Assembly: GCA_036389375.1 (NCBI GenBank)
Contig: DASVQA010000148.1
Coordinates: forward strand, 1 to 43,331
DNA: 43,331 nt
Source: QHXQ01 sp036389375
GTDB lineage: Bacteria > Acidobacteriota > Blastocatellia > Pyrinomonadales > Pyrinomonadaceae
Direction of reading: 5' to 3'
In this document: positions 16,820 through 26,304 of the stretch, piece by piece
How the letters are laid out: each line of letters starts with the position of its first letter
Numbering within the stretch: position 1 is the stretch's first letter
The notes under the pieces: generated by a model
The model's database searches: none
What the model was told of the DNA's origin: nothing
The model's input: the letters and a program-made list of their open reading frames with translations, nothing else
Made by a program: the position numbers and the translations under genes

Positions 16820-18367
16820 TCATCGCCGCGCGACGGGCAAGAGAATGTACCTGTGCCCGTGTGGGCCGGAATCGTAGCTTGCGCCGATCTGAAACCCGCG
16901 CCCGCGCAAAATCTCCGACGGCGATGGTGCGCCGCGCGGCCACGCGCTCTCTTCGTAGATGAGCCAGAAGTGATCGCCTGCGAGCGTCGGCACGTCCGCG
17001 GCGTTGACGCGGACAAACTCAAAACGGTCGTCGCCCGTCGCGCGCAGATAGAAACTCATCGGGTAGCGCGGAAAGTCGTCGAGCGTAAAGACGCGGACGA
17101 TGGGGCGTGGCTGCGCCGTAGTAGTCGTCTCCGCTGTGCTGAGCGCATGCGCGAGCGCGTCCCACGCGATGTGCGTGTCGGTGCGCCGCATCTCGACGCA
17201 GCCGGAGACGCCAGCCCACGCGACGACAATGAGCGTGAGCGACCGGCGCAGCCCACGCGTCGGCAGGCGCGCGAGCGCACAGGCGACGAGCAGCAGGTAG
17301 GGCACGGCCGCGCTGATGAGATAGCGCGTGTGCCAGACGGACTGCGGCAGCGTGCGACTGACGACGAAAGCGCAGGCGACGGGCAACGTGGCGAGCGCCA
17401 GCAGGAAATAGAAGACGAGCCGTGTGCTGCGCGCATCGGTCTCCATGCCAGGCGCGCGCGGGGCGCGATGTGTGGCCTGGATGCCCCAGATGATGACGAG
17501 GCCGAACAGGAGCAGTCCGAGCGTGGTGCTGCGCGGGAAACTGTATGGCCCGTTGAGCAGCGCATAGTAGGCGGCCAGCCCGGCCGCGTCGGGCCGATAA
17601 TGCCAACTGAGTTGTGTGTTGAGATCAACTGTGCGCGTCGTCAAGAGCGCGTGCGCGACTGCCCACGCCCAAGGGGCAAAACAGAGCGCGACGAGCGCGA
17701 TAATGGCCGTGAACGTGCGCGCACGCTGGCGACGCCAGCCGAGTACGAATAAAAGTTCCACGCCGATGACAAGCCAGCCGTAATACTGCGTATAGACGAG
17801 CAACAGGTGGACGGCGAACAGAGCGCAGAGATCGAGCTTGCCGGGACGGGGCGCGTGCCAGAAGCGCACGAACAGCCAGAGCGCGCAGAGCGTGAATAGG
17901 AGCAGCAGACTATACATGCGTAGCTCGTGCGCGTAGGCGACGAGGTAGCCGTTCACGGCGACGAGCGCGAGCGCAGTGTTGGTCGCATAAGCGCGCAGGC
18001 GCAGCGCACGGCACAAAAGCAGCAGGGGCACGACCGTTAAGATCGCCGTGAGCGTCGGGAACAACTTGAGCCAGCGCAGATGTTCGCCGCCGACGAGCAG
18101 CCAGAGTTTCAGCAGCAGATAAAAAAGGGGTGGATGGACTACGTCCGCGACGACCGCCGCGAGCAGAGCGCGCCAGCCAAGCCGCGCTGTCTCCAAACTG
18201 AACAGTTCATCGCGCCCCAGATTGAACTGCGTCAGACGCCACAGCCGCGCCGCGACGTAGAGACAGACGAGCGCCACGAGACACACACGCGCCGCGCCGC
18301 CGTTGCGCGGCGCGGCAACGTTAGGCAGTTGGAGCGGAGTGTTCCCCTGTGTCGTCGTCGGCTTCAT
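16820..18367 (-). CDS. GT39-like membrane glycosyltransferase
   Basis: A GT-C fold integral membrane enzyme of 515 aa, related to ArnT/PMT, which transfers a sugar from a polyprenyl-phosphate donor to a lipid or protein on the periplasmic side. The first periplasmic loop holds the expected acidic motif NLGRDELFSLE, followed by VVHPPLFYLLLKLWLL, the DE..S and HPPL hallmarks of the family. About ten hydrophobic helices follow, and a hydrophilic C-terminal domain runs from about residue 430 (FYLRATGDDRFEFV to the end). The ORF stays open upstream to 18469, but that extension is Arg/Thr-rich nonsense overlapping the 54-aa gene in another frame, so the ATG at 18367 is preferred. The two genes then overlap by 47 bases. 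Confidence 0.82.
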   Translation of the reverse strand: MKPTTTQGNTPLQLPNVAAPRNGGAARVCLVALVCLYVAARLWRLTQFNLGRDELFSLETARLGWRALLAAVVADVVHPPLFYLLLKLWLLVGGEHLRWLKLFPTLTAILTVVPLLLLCRALRLRAYATNTALALVAVNGYLVAYAHELRMYSLLLLFTLCALWLFVRFWHAPRPGKLDLCALFAVHLLLVYTQYYGWLVIGVELLFVLGWRRQRARTFTAIIALVALCFAPWAWAVAHALLTTRTVDLNTQLSWHYRPDAAGLAAYYALLNGPYSFPRSTTLGLLLFGLVIIWGIQATHRAPRAPGMETDARSTRLVFYFLLALATLPVACAFVVSRTLPQSVWHTRYLISAAVPYLLLVACALARLPTRGLRRSLTLIVVAWAGVSGCVEMRRTDTHIAWDALAHALSTAETTTTAQPRPIVRVFTLDDFPRYPMSFYLRATGDDRFEFVRVNAADVPTLAGDHFWLIYEESAWPRGAPSPSEILRGRGFQIGASYDSGPHGHRYILLPVARR

Positions 18368-18485
18368 CCTGTGCGGGGTCGTAAGGCGCATAGCCGGTCG
18401 CGTCGTCGTAGTAGTAGCTGCCCGGCGCGCGCTCGTCGGGCGGGCCGGGCGGCGGTTCTGTTGTATCATCGCGGCGCTGGCTCAT
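18321..18485 (-). CDS. Small acidic Pro/Tyr-rich protein, unknown function
   Basis: The product is 54 aa: MSQRRDDTTEPPPGPPDER, then APGSYYYDDATGYAPYDP and an acidic tail ending HSAPTA. It is intrinsically disordered by composition, with Asp/Glu, Pro and Tyr, and no membrane segment or Cys. It overlaps the start of the glycosyltransferase gene in a different frame and would be its upstream partner in a two-gene unit. The amino-acid pattern looks selected, while the other frame through the same bases gives Arg/Thr repeats; that is the main reason to call it. No Shine-Dalgarno is clear. It could also be non-coding leader sequence. Confidence 0.5.
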   Translation of the reverse strand: MSQRRDDTTEPPPGPPDERAPGSYYYDDATGYAPYDPAQDEADDDTGEHSAPTA

Positions 18486-18639
18486 GGCGTATGTCGCCCT
18501 CGTTCGGTCGGGTGCAACCATGCGACACGCGCTGCGCGTATGATGGTTTTTGCGGGCGACACGGACGGGCCGGGTTTGATTATATCGGCCGTTGCGACGC
18601 GCGCGCGATCCTATCTTTGGCATCAGCTTAAAAACGAAT

Positions 18640-21297
18640 ATGAACAAGCATCATTTCCGGCGCGCAGCGAGCGCGCTCTGCGTCCTCTGCCTGCTCGTGC
18701 CGCAATGCGCCCGCGCGCAACAGCCGGTTGTGCCTGCGCCGGCGCGCCCGTTCGAGTTGACGGTGGACAGCATCATGCGCGGGCCACGGCTCGTCGGTTA
18801 TCAACCGGCGGGCGTCTACTGGTCGCAGGATAGCCAGCGCGTTTACTTCCGTTGGAAACAGGCGGACGAAGCGCGCTTGAAGGAGATGAGTCTCTACGTC
18901 GTGAACCGCGACGGCACGGGCCTGCGCCGGCTCTCGGACGACGAAGCGCGGCTTGCGCCGCCCGCGAACGGCGAGTTGTCGAAGGACAAAAGGCTGACCG
19001 TCTTTACCGACGAGGGCGACATCTTCATCTACGACCACGCGCAGGCCACGCGCCGGCAGGTGACGCGCACGACCGACACGGAGACGAACGCACACTTCAC
19101 CACCGACCAGCAACACATCTACTTCACGCGCCAGAATAATCTCTACGTCATGGGGCTCGACGGCGGCTCGCTCGTGCAGTTGACCGACATACGCACGGGC
19201 GGCGGTGGTGGCGGCGGGCAGCAAGGCGTGGGTGGCGGGCAGCGACAGGGCGGCGGCGGCGAGGCGCAGCGCGGCACGGAGAGTCAAGAGTTGATGAAGA
19301 AGGCGGAGCGCGAACTGATTGACGCCGTGCGCGAGCGCGCCGAGCAGCGCGAGGAGCAGGAGGCGAAGCGCAAGGCCCGCGAGCGGCGTAAACCGTTCAA
19401 TCTGCCGGCCGGGCAAGCCCCTTTCAGCCTGACGCTCGCGCCGGATAGCACTTACGTCGTCGCCACCATCGGCGAACAGGGCGCAGGCGCACGCAACACC
19501 ATCGTGCCGAACTACGTCACAGAGTCCGGCTACACGGAAGATATACCGGGTCGCACCAACGTCGGCGACGCGCAACGCCATACGCGCTTTGTCGTCATCA
19601 ACGTTGAGACGGGCGAGACGAAGAACGTGGATCACGGGCAGCGCGTAGAGGCCGCCCCGCAGGTACGCACGCGCACAGAGGCGAATGCCACCGAGCAGGC
19701 GCAGCGCGAGCGCGGCGTCGTGCCGCAGACAGCGCAGCAGCAACAACAACAGACGCAGCAGGGGCAGCAGCAGACGGGGCAGGGGCAGCAAGGGCAACAG
19801 CAGCAAGGTCAGCCGCCGCCGCGCACGCAGACCGAAGGCGCACGCGAAGCGCAGGCGCGCGACCGCGACGTGGAGTTGGAAGGCTTGCAATGGTCGGACG
19901 ACGGTCGCCACGCCGTCCTGCTCGGCTTCTCGGCCGACAACAAGGATCGCTGGGTGCTCCTGCTCAATCCCGCGACGGGCCAGACAAAGTCGCTCGCGCA
20001 CCTGCACGACGAAGCGTGGATTGACGGCCCCGGCGCGTTCACGCTCGGCTGGCTGCCGGACAACGAGCACGTCTATTTCGAGTCGGAGCAGACGGGCTAC
20101 GCACAGCTCTACACCGTCTCGATCAACGGCGGCGAGCCGCAGCAGTTGACCGCCGGGCCGTTTGAAGTGAACGGCGTCGAACTCTCGCAGGACAAGACGA
20201 AGTTCTATTTCACGTCCAGCGAAGGCAGTCCCTTTCAACGCCATTTTTACTCGATGCCGACGACGGGCGGGGCGCGCACGCGGATCACTTCGCTCGAAGG
20301 CAATAATCAGGTGACATTGTCGCCCGACGAGACGCTGCTCGCAGACGTGCGCTCCTACAGCAACAAGCCCTGGGAGCTATATCTCGTCGCCAATAAACCG
20401 GCGGACTCTTCGCCCGCAACCGAAGCCAGACAGGTGACGACCTCGCCTATCCCGGAATTCTTCACGCACGACTGGATCGACCCGCGCATCGTCAACTTCA
20501 AGGCGCGCGACGGCGCGACCGTCTACGGGCGTATGTACATGCCCGCGAACTGGAAAGGCGGCGGCCCGGCCGTCATCTTCGTGCATGGCGCGGGCTATTT
20601 ACAGAACGTGCATCGGTGGTGGAGTCAATACTACCGCGAGTACATGTTTCACCATCTGCTGATGGAGCGCGGCTTCGTCGTCCTTGACATTGACTATCGC
20701 GGGAGCGCAGGCTACGGGCGCGACTGGCGCACGGGCATCTATCGCCACATGGGCGGCAAGGATTTAACCGACCACATTGATGCCGCGCAGTATCTCGTCC
20801 GCGAGCATGGCGTTGACCCGCATCGCGTGGGCCTCTATGGCGGCAGTTACGGCGGCTTCATCACATTGATGGCGATGTTCACGGCCGCCGACACGTTCGC
20901 GGCGGGGGCGGCCCTGCGCCCCGTCACGGACTGGACGCACTACAATCACGGCTACACCTCGAACATACTCAATCTGCCGCAGAACGATCCGGCGGCGTAC
21001 AGACAAAGCTCGCCCATCTACTTCGCCGAGGGGCTGAAAGGCGCGCTCCTCATCTGTCACGGCATGGTGGACACGAACGTACACTTTCAGGATACGGTGC
21101 GGCTCGTCGAAAGATTGATCGAGTTGCGGAAAGAGAACTGGTCGGTCGCGCCCTACCCCGTCGAAGATCACAGCTTCGACCGCGAGACGAGTTGGGCCGA
21201 CGAGTACAAGCGCATTCTTAAATTGTTTACCGAACAACTACATCCTGACGCTGGCGTATCACCCGCCAGACCGGCCGGGAGATCGCGCAAGCGTTAA
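18640..21297 (+). CDS. S9 family prolyl oligopeptidase (DPP IV-like), exported
   Basis: A secreted serine peptidase of 885 aa that should cleave short, often proline-containing peptides. The start at 18640 gives a clean signal peptide (MNKHHFRRAAS, hydrophobic core, CARAQ). Residues about 40-620 form the beta-propeller with WD40/TolB-like repeats (YWSQDSQRVYFRW, DIFIYDHAQATRRQVTR, QHIYFTRQNNLYVM). The C-terminal alpha/beta hydrolase domain carries the triad: Ser736 in YGGSYGGF, Asp811 in GMVDTNVH and His844 in VEDHSF. Two low-complexity insertions break the propeller: a Gly/Gln-rich run near residues 187-215 followed by a charged helix, and a Gln-rich run near 365-395. These are longer than usual for the family. 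It is transcribed away from the 54-aa gene. Confidence 0.92.
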   Translation: MNKHHFRRAASALCVLCLLVPQCARAQQPVVPAPARPFELTVDSIMRGPRLVGYQPAGVYWSQDSQRVYFRWKQADEARLKEMSLYVVNRDGTGLRRLSDDEARLAPPANGELSKDKRLTVFTDEGDIFIYDHAQATRRQVTRTTDTETNAHFTTDQQHIYFTRQNNLYVMGLDGGSLVQLTDIRTGGGGGGGQQGVGGGQRQGGGGEAQRGTESQELMKKAERELIDAVRERAEQREEQEAKRKARERRKPFNLPAGQAPFSLTLAPDSTYVVATIGEQGAGARNTIVPNYVTESGYTEDIPGRTNVGDAQRHTRFVVINVETGETKNVDHGQRVEAAPQVRTRTEANATEQAQRERGVVPQTAQQQQQQTQQGQQQTGQGQQGQQQQGQPPPRTQTEGAREAQARDRDVELEGLQWSDDGRHAVLLGFSADNKDRWVLLLNPATGQTKSLAHLHDEAWIDGPGAFTLGWLPDNEHVYFESEQTGYAQLYTVSINGGEPQQLTAGPFEVNGVELSQDKTKFYFTSSEGSPFQRHFYSMPTTGGARTRITSLEGNNQVTLSPDETLLADVRSYSNKPWELYLVANKPADSSPATEARQVTTSPIPEFFTHDWIDPRIVNFKARDGATVYGRMYMPANWKGGGPAVIFVHGAGYLQNVHRWWSQYYREYMFHHLLMERGFVVLDIDYRGSAGYGRDWRTGIYRHMGGKDLTDHIDAAQYLVREHGVDPHRVGLYGGSYGGFITLMAMFTAADTFAAGAALRPVTDWTHYNHGYTSNILNLPQNDPAAYRQSSPIYFAEGLKGALLICHGMVDTNVHFQDTVRLVERLIELRKENWSVAPYPVEDHSFDRETSWADEYKRILKLFTEQLHPDAGVSPARPAGRSRKR

Positions 21298-21389
21298 CCG
21301 GCAGAGGGCAGCGCAAGTCCTTCGGCCGTTATAACTAGCACACAGGCGAGAGACTGCACGCGCGGCGCGCCCGGTTCGACTGGAAAGCG

Positions 21390-21418
21390 TTGACACACAC
21401 ATGGCGCTGCGGCACAAT
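21390..21418 (+). promoter_or_regulatory. Candidate sigma-70 promoter for the gene at 21517
   Basis: A perfect TTGACA (21390-21395), a 17-base spacer and CACAAT (21413-21418) lie upstream of the GTG start at 21517. The predicted leader is about 90 bases. Confidence 0.5.
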
Positions 21419-21516
21419 GCCGCCCGTTTTATCTATCCCCAGACTCTGAGCCAAAGTGAGCCAAAGCCCGTGCTTGCCTCGTATGAGGCACTCGTGCATC
21501 TGTAGAGGAGCTTAAC

Positions 21517-22302
21517 GTGCAGCCAGACACACCGTCCGCCGCCGTGCAAATGCTGATCGCGTATAGCCAACAGCGCGCGACGGCGAATGATGTTATGCGT
21601 TCATTGACGAGCCATCGCGGCTGGCTCGCGCCGGTCATGCTTTTTGCCCAAGACGGCGAAGAGCAACTCTTTTTTGACCACGCTGTCCTCTTCGGTACAG
21701 AGACACGCCTGCCGCCCGGCGAACTGTGGATTTTCACAGACCGCACGGCCGCCGAACGCGCGCAAGCCAATGGGGCGCTGCTCGGCGCTTACGTCAGCGG
21801 ACTTGCCGGGACGGAACTGTTCGGCAAATTCTCGCAGGATTTGCAGGTCGTGCGCGTCAACCCCTATTCACCGCAGGCTGAGACCTGGCAGTTTCTTGCG
21901 GGTAGCTTTGAACTGGCCGAGGCGTGGGCGCGGGCCATTGCGCTCGAAGCTAGTTTTACGTCCGCGAGTAATCTGGATATTGAAGCAATCAGCAGATTTA
22001 AAACCTTCTTGTTCTTTAGACATGCGTCCGGTTCTGTCATCACCCTGCCCAATCAAGGCGGTTTGCAGAATCCAGCCGTCGTGTTCACCGCGCCGGATTG
22101 CGCCGACGCCTTTTGGGCGAAGCTGACCGAAGCGCAACGCAACGGACTGGAAAGATATACCGCCGACGGACTGACGTTGATCAAAAGATTGCCGGAGCAA
22201 CAGATTGACGGCCTCTTGTTTAATGCTTTCGGCCCCGGCCCGCCCTCCGTTCTTTATTTCGCTGAGATCGAAGACGTGAACGCCCTCTACTATGAGGACT
22301 GA
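21517..22302 (+). CDS. Hypothetical cytoplasmic protein, possibly SseB-like
   Basis: The product is 261 aa and starts at GTG with AGAGGAG seven bases upstream, a strong ribosome-binding site. No signal peptide or membrane helix is present. The layout looks like two related alpha/beta halves. The first has GWLAPVMLFAQDGEEQLFFDHAVLFG and LWIFTDRTAAERAQA; the second has FLFFRHASGSVITLPNQ, AVVFTAPDCADAFWAKL and DGLTLIKRLP. The 'value plus alternating strand/helix' pattern resembles SseB-type domains, but the similarity is weak and I would not assign it. It stands alone and converges with the nucleoside hydrolase gene. Base composition is somewhat less GC-rich than its neighbours. Confidence 0.7.
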   Translation: MQPDTPSAAVQMLIAYSQQRATANDVMRSLTSHRGWLAPVMLFAQDGEEQLFFDHAVLFGTETRLPPGELWIFTDRTAAERAQANGALLGAYVSGLAGTELFGKFSQDLQVVRVNPYSPQAETWQFLAGSFELAEAWARAIALEASFTSASNLDIEAISRFKTFLFFRHASGSVITLPNQGGLQNPAVVFTAPDCADAFWAKLTEAQRNGLERYTADGLTLIKRLPEQQIDGLLFNAFGPGPPSVLYFAEIEDVNALYYED

Positions 22303-22363
22303 CAGCGCGTGCCTCGAAGTCAGTTGCGGTACAGTCCCGCGTTGACCAGTGGTTTGTGCGTGC

Positions 22364-23317
22364 TCAAGGGGTGTCAGGCTCTTGGCGCGTTACTACGTCG
22401 AGCCAGAACTCGCTGAACCTGTCGCCGGCCACACGCGTCACTACTTTTGTCGGTTTCCCGTTTTTGTCATCAACCCTTTGCCACAGGTAGCTGTCCCTGA
22501 TCTCGAAGGTCAAAGGGATTTCGCTGATCTCGACGCCTTCATGCCAGCCTAAGGCGATGGCGCAGGTGAGCGGATCATGTTGGAAATTGATGAGGTCGTC
22601 CGGCAAGGCCGTGTACTTTTGACCATACCTCGTTTCCTTCTGCTCGTCCTTGGCCCACGCCTCAGCCTGTCGGGCGATGAGTTGCGCCAGCGGCCCGGCC
22701 TGTCGCAGCCTTGTTAGATACTTGCGCCTGAGCGACGTTTCGATGGTGATGGACAAGGGCACGAGCGTAGGGCTTGAGTGTTGCAGCACGTAGAGGGCTG
22801 ATTGCGCGTCAACCTGCACGTTCCAGTCCATCTCGTTGGTGAAGGGCGGGAAGCCTGCTCTCGGTGGGAACACGTAGCCGCCCATCAGATACAGGCGGGC
22901 CGCGCGCAGGATGCCGGGCTTGCGGCGCTCAAGCAGCGCCAGATTCGTGAACGCGCCGATAGCGGCGATGGTTGCGCCTTGCTCGATGCTGCGTTCGAGC
23001 AGGACGAGCGCTTCATCAAGTGTGGTCGGGGCGGGCGCGACCGGCTCCGGCCAGTAGACGCTTTCGTCCGGCACAAGCGGCACGTGCGGCTTGATGCGAA
23101 AGCAACCGAGCGAGCGGTCTGCGCCGGCTGCGACGGGCGTGGCGGCGCGGCCCGCGAGCGCGAGGACGTAGCGCACGTAACCGGCCCGTATGCCTTGATC
23201 CTCCAGATTGGTGGTGACGGCGAGCAGTTGGGCCTCCGGCCAGTTGAGCACCAGCGCCAGCGCGCACAGATCGTCAATGTCGCCGCCCAAGTCTGTATCG
23301 AGATGTAGCTTGAGCAT
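22364..23317 (-). CDS. Inosine-uridine-preferring nucleoside hydrolase family protein
   Basis: The product is 317 aa. Nucleoside hydrolases cleave the N-glycosidic bond of nucleosides, releasing ribose and base for salvage. The calcium- and ribose-binding signature DTDLGGDIDDLCAL lies right at the N-terminus (residues 7-20), matching the family DTDxGxDxDD motif. AIGAFTNLALLERR (about 120-135) and YLMGGYVFPPRAGFPPFTNEMDWNVQVD (about 143-170) carry further active-site residues; the family's N-x-x-x-D appears here as NEMDWNVQVD. The late active-site His/Asp region is FQHDPLTCAIAL, where the family usually has HDP. GGAGG lies nine bases before the ATG. Base specificity is not predictable. Confidence 0.92.
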   Translation of the reverse strand: MLKLHLDTDLGGDIDDLCALALVLNWPEAQLLAVTTNLEDQGIRAGYVRYVLALAGRAATPVAAGADRSLGCFRIKPHVPLVPDESVYWPEPVAPAPTTLDEALVLLERSIEQGATIAAIGAFTNLALLERRKPGILRAARLYLMGGYVFPPRAGFPPFTNEMDWNVQVDAQSALYVLQHSSPTLVPLSITIETSLRRKYLTRLRQAGPLAQLIARQAEAWAKDEQKETRYGQKYTALPDDLINFQHDPLTCAIALGWHEGVEISEIPLTFEIRDSYLWQRVDDKNGKPTKVVTRVAGDRFSEFWLDVVTRQEPDTP

Positions 23318-23462
23318 TAATTATCGCCTCCGCGCCCGACGATAAGAGTGAACGCACCGATTGCGAGCAAGCGGCGGCTAACACTAGCACACGAAAGGGG
23401 CGCGCGTTGATGTCGGCGAATGATGTTTAGCGAAACAGGGAGGTTGACGAGGGCCGGAGATG

Positions 23463-25988
23463 CTACATCGAATATCTACCGCTCAATAGCTCAACGTCGC
23501 TCTGGGCCGGTAATTCGTCGGCGAGGTTGACGAGCATCTGGCGTTGATGTTCATCGGCGACTAGCTGACCGGCCGCTTCGGCCGAGACGGGCTTGGAGAA
23601 TAGATAGCCTTGCCCGTAGTTGCAATGCAAGGCTTTCAACTTCGTCCACTGCTCGTTGGTTTCGATCCCTTCCGCCACCACATCCATCTTAAGTTTGGAC
23701 GCCAGCGTGATGATCGTCTCGACGATGCCCATGCTCTCCTGATCAACTGCCATGCGGCCGACAAACGACCGGTCGATCTTCAAGATGTTGACCGGGAAGC
23801 GGTGCAGATAGCTCAAGCTGGAATAGCCCGTGCCGAAATCGTCTATGCTCAACTGCACGTTGAGCGCGCGCAGTTGCATGAGCATAGCCGTCGCCGCTTC
23901 GGCGTCTTCCATGACCATGCTCTCCGTGATCTCAAGGCGCAAGTGGCGCGCGTCAAGGCCAGTTTGATAGAGCGTCTGTTTAACCTGTCGCACCAGATCG
24001 GGTTGTTTGAACTGTTTGCCGGACAGATTCACGCTGATCGTCAGCGGCGCGGCTAAAGGCGAGGCCAACTGCCACGCCCGCACCTGCCGGCAAGCTTCGT
24101 GCAAGACCCACTGCCCGATGGGAATAATCAGTTCCGTATCTTCGGCGACGGGGATAAAGTCGGCCGGTGACACAAGTCCGCGCTCCGGGTGTCGCCAGCG
24201 GATGAGCGCCTCGAAACCTGAGATCTCACCCGCCGCCAGATGCATGATCGGCTGGTAGTAGACCTCGAACTCGTTGCGCTCAAGAGCGTGGCGCAGGTCG
24301 CTCTCTAACCGTAGGCGGGCGATGGCACGTGCGTGCATCACCTTATCAAACACTTCATAACGCCCCTTGCCATGCGCCTTGGCGCGGTACATGGCCGTAT
24401 CGGCATCGCGCAGAATCTCTTCGGCATTGCTGTAGCCGATGGTGGAGAGCGCGATGCCGACGCTGGTGCTGGTAAAGACATCGTAGCCGCTCAGCTTAAA
24501 GGGCGCTTCAACGTCGCGCAGGATGCGTTCCGCGACCGCGAGCGCATCAGTCGAATGTTTCAGCCCGTTTAGCAGGATGGCGAACTCGTCGCCGCCGAAA
24601 CGTGACACGGTGTCTTCCGGGCGCAGGCACTTCGACAGGCGCTGGGCGACGGCTTTCAGCAGTTGGTCGCCGACGACGTGACCGAGACTGTCATTGATAT
24701 TTTTGAAGCGGTCTATGTCGAGAAAGAGCACGCCGAATAAGCCATCCTGCTGCTGTGTGGCGCGCGTAATGGCGAGGTGCAGATGGTCTGTGAACAGGGC
24801 GCGGTTGGGCAGGCCCGTCAACGAATCGTAAAAGGCTGCGTGGTGGAGTTGCGCCTCGGCCTGCTTGCGCTCGGTGATGTCCTGCGCCTGCACGATAAAG
24901 TGGATGGGTTTGCTCTGTGCATCGAAGACGCTCGACGCGCTGACCGTCGCCCAGACGAGTTGGCCCGATTTATGGATGTAGCGTTTCTCTCTGGTGCTGC
25001 TGACGATCTTGCCGCCCAGCATCTGAAACATGTCGGTCAGGTTAGCGCTCACGTCGTCCGGATGCGTGATGGCCTGAAAGCTCGTCTGTAGCAGTTCCTG
25101 TTCGGTATAGCCGAGCAGTTTGCAGAGCGAACGGTTCACGCTCAGATAGCGCCCGTCTGTGCCGACGAGCGCCATGCCGACCGCCGCATAGTCAAAGGCG
25201 CTGCGAAATCGTTCTTCGCTCTCCCTGAGCGCCTCAGTGGTGACGCGTTGTTCTTCGGCGTGACGCACGGCCTGTTCCGCCTGTGCCAAGGTCGCGTTTA
25301 GCTGTTTGCGATAGGTCTGGTAGGAGAAATAGATGATGGAGATGATCGGGAGCATCGCCATGAAAGCGTAGAAGCCATTACCGTTGATCAACTTGGCCGT
25401 GAGACCTGCCGCCGACGCGCCCGCGAAGTAGGTGATTGAAGTCCAGAGAAAATGAGTTTTCCAGACCTGCACGAAAGGCAGGTTGAGCTTAAAGGATTCG
25501 CGCCGGGCGGCGATGCTGGAATTCAACAGATACTGTATGCAGCCGATGAAACAGACGGCCGCAATAAAATTGCCTGAAAGTTCGCCATGCGCCAGCGCAA
25601 CGACAGACCCAAAAACATAGCTCGTCAGCGAGGCCGTCACGAACGTGGAGAGCGCGAGCAAGCCGGCATTGAAGAAGATGGTCAGCCAGAATTTTGAGAA
25701 GCGTAGCGACGAACAGAAGGCTTCTGCGGCAGCTAGTAGGACGGCGGCCTCGGGCCCGTAGAGCAACAGGGTCAGGAAGATGAAGCTATCGGAGACGGTG
25801 ATTTGGATTTTATGATGAGAGAATTCGATCCCGATCCGCGAGCCGAGACAGATCGTGACCACAGCTAAGACGAGAAAGCGCGCGTTAATTTGCTCGGTGG
25901 CGAGCCGATGGATGCAGTAGAGGCAAACAATTGCCCCAACCACAGCAACGAGCCGCATAAATGGCTTGTTGTAATCTTGTCTGTTCAC
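23463..25988 (-). CDS. Membrane PAS-GGDEF-EAL c-di-GMP signalling protein
   Basis: An 841-aa inner-membrane sensor that could both make and degrade c-di-GMP. Six or seven membrane helices occupy about residues 10-235 (for example SFIFLTLLLYGPEAAVLLAA). A short coiled coil and a PAS domain follow (about 257-382, FRSAFDYAAVGMALVGTDGRYLSVN, ending DITERKQAEAQ). The GGDEF domain (about 385-545) has the intact signature RFGGDEF near 464 with an RxxD I-site (RPED) five residues before it. The EAL domain (about 560-820) has EALIRWRHPERG near 591, DDFGTGYSSLSYLHRFP and AEGIETNEQ, so it looks catalytically competent. The GTG at 25988 is preferred, since GGGAAGAG lies about 8 bases before it; the ORF stays open to 26057. 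Confidence 0.92.
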   Translation of the reverse strand: MNRQDYNKPFMRLVAVVGAIVCLYCIHRLATEQINARFLVLAVVTICLGSRIGIEFSHHKIQITVSDSFIFLTLLLYGPEAAVLLAAAEAFCSSLRFSKFWLTIFFNAGLLALSTFVTASLTSYVFGSVVALAHGELSGNFIAAVCFIGCIQYLLNSSIAARRESFKLNLPFVQVWKTHFLWTSITYFAGASAAGLTAKLINGNGFYAFMAMLPIISIIYFSYQTYRKQLNATLAQAEQAVRHAEEQRVTTEALRESEERFRSAFDYAAVGMALVGTDGRYLSVNRSLCKLLGYTEQELLQTSFQAITHPDDVSANLTDMFQMLGGKIVSSTREKRYIHKSGQLVWATVSASSVFDAQSKPIHFIVQAQDITERKQAEAQLHHAAFYDSLTGLPNRALFTDHLHLAITRATQQQDGLFGVLFLDIDRFKNINDSLGHVVGDQLLKAVAQRLSKCLRPEDTVSRFGGDEFAILLNGLKHSTDALAVAERILRDVEAPFKLSGYDVFTSTSVGIALSTIGYSNAEEILRDADTAMYRAKAHGKGRYEVFDKVMHARAIARLRLESDLRHALERNEFEVYYQPIMHLAAGEISGFEALIRWRHPERGLVSPADFIPVAEDTELIIPIGQWVLHEACRQVRAWQLASPLAAPLTISVNLSGKQFKQPDLVRQVKQTLYQTGLDARHLRLEITESMVMEDAEAATAMLMQLRALNVQLSIDDFGTGYSSLSYLHRFPVNILKIDRSFVGRMAVDQESMGIVETIITLASKLKMDVVAEGIETNEQWTKLKALHCNYGQGYLFSKPVSAEAAGQLVADEHQRQMLVNLADELPAQSDVELLSGRYSM

Positions 25989-26304
25989 AGAAATTACTCT
26001 TCCCTTTGGACTATGGACAAGCCTGCCTGCGCGCGCGGGATGGAATGAGATGGGCAAGGCCCCACGTAGCCCTCAACTATCTAGTTGCTAGTAGCGTGCC
26101 AGCGAAGTGCCGGCTCAAGATTGGAGATTAGCTCCGAATTCTTGTGTGTGAGGCAGAGCTTGCGGGCAAGGTTCGGTCAATTTGGTCGGGATAAAAGGGC
26201 AGTTGACCAGTGCCCACCAGATTGACAATAAAGGATGCGAAACAGGCTGGCGGCGACAAGTTCGGGAGACTTTTGTTTCCGTGCCACCGCACGGCGCAGC
26301 CCGC

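Noticed and set aside
16739..17752. 337-aa plus-strand ORF
   Set aside because: It is antisense to the GT39-like glycosyltransferase, which has clear family motifs and membrane helices; the ORF shows no domain.
18628..20244. 538-aa minus-strand ORF
   Set aside because: It is antisense to the S9 peptidase; it is Leu/Arg/Ala-rich without a signal or domain.
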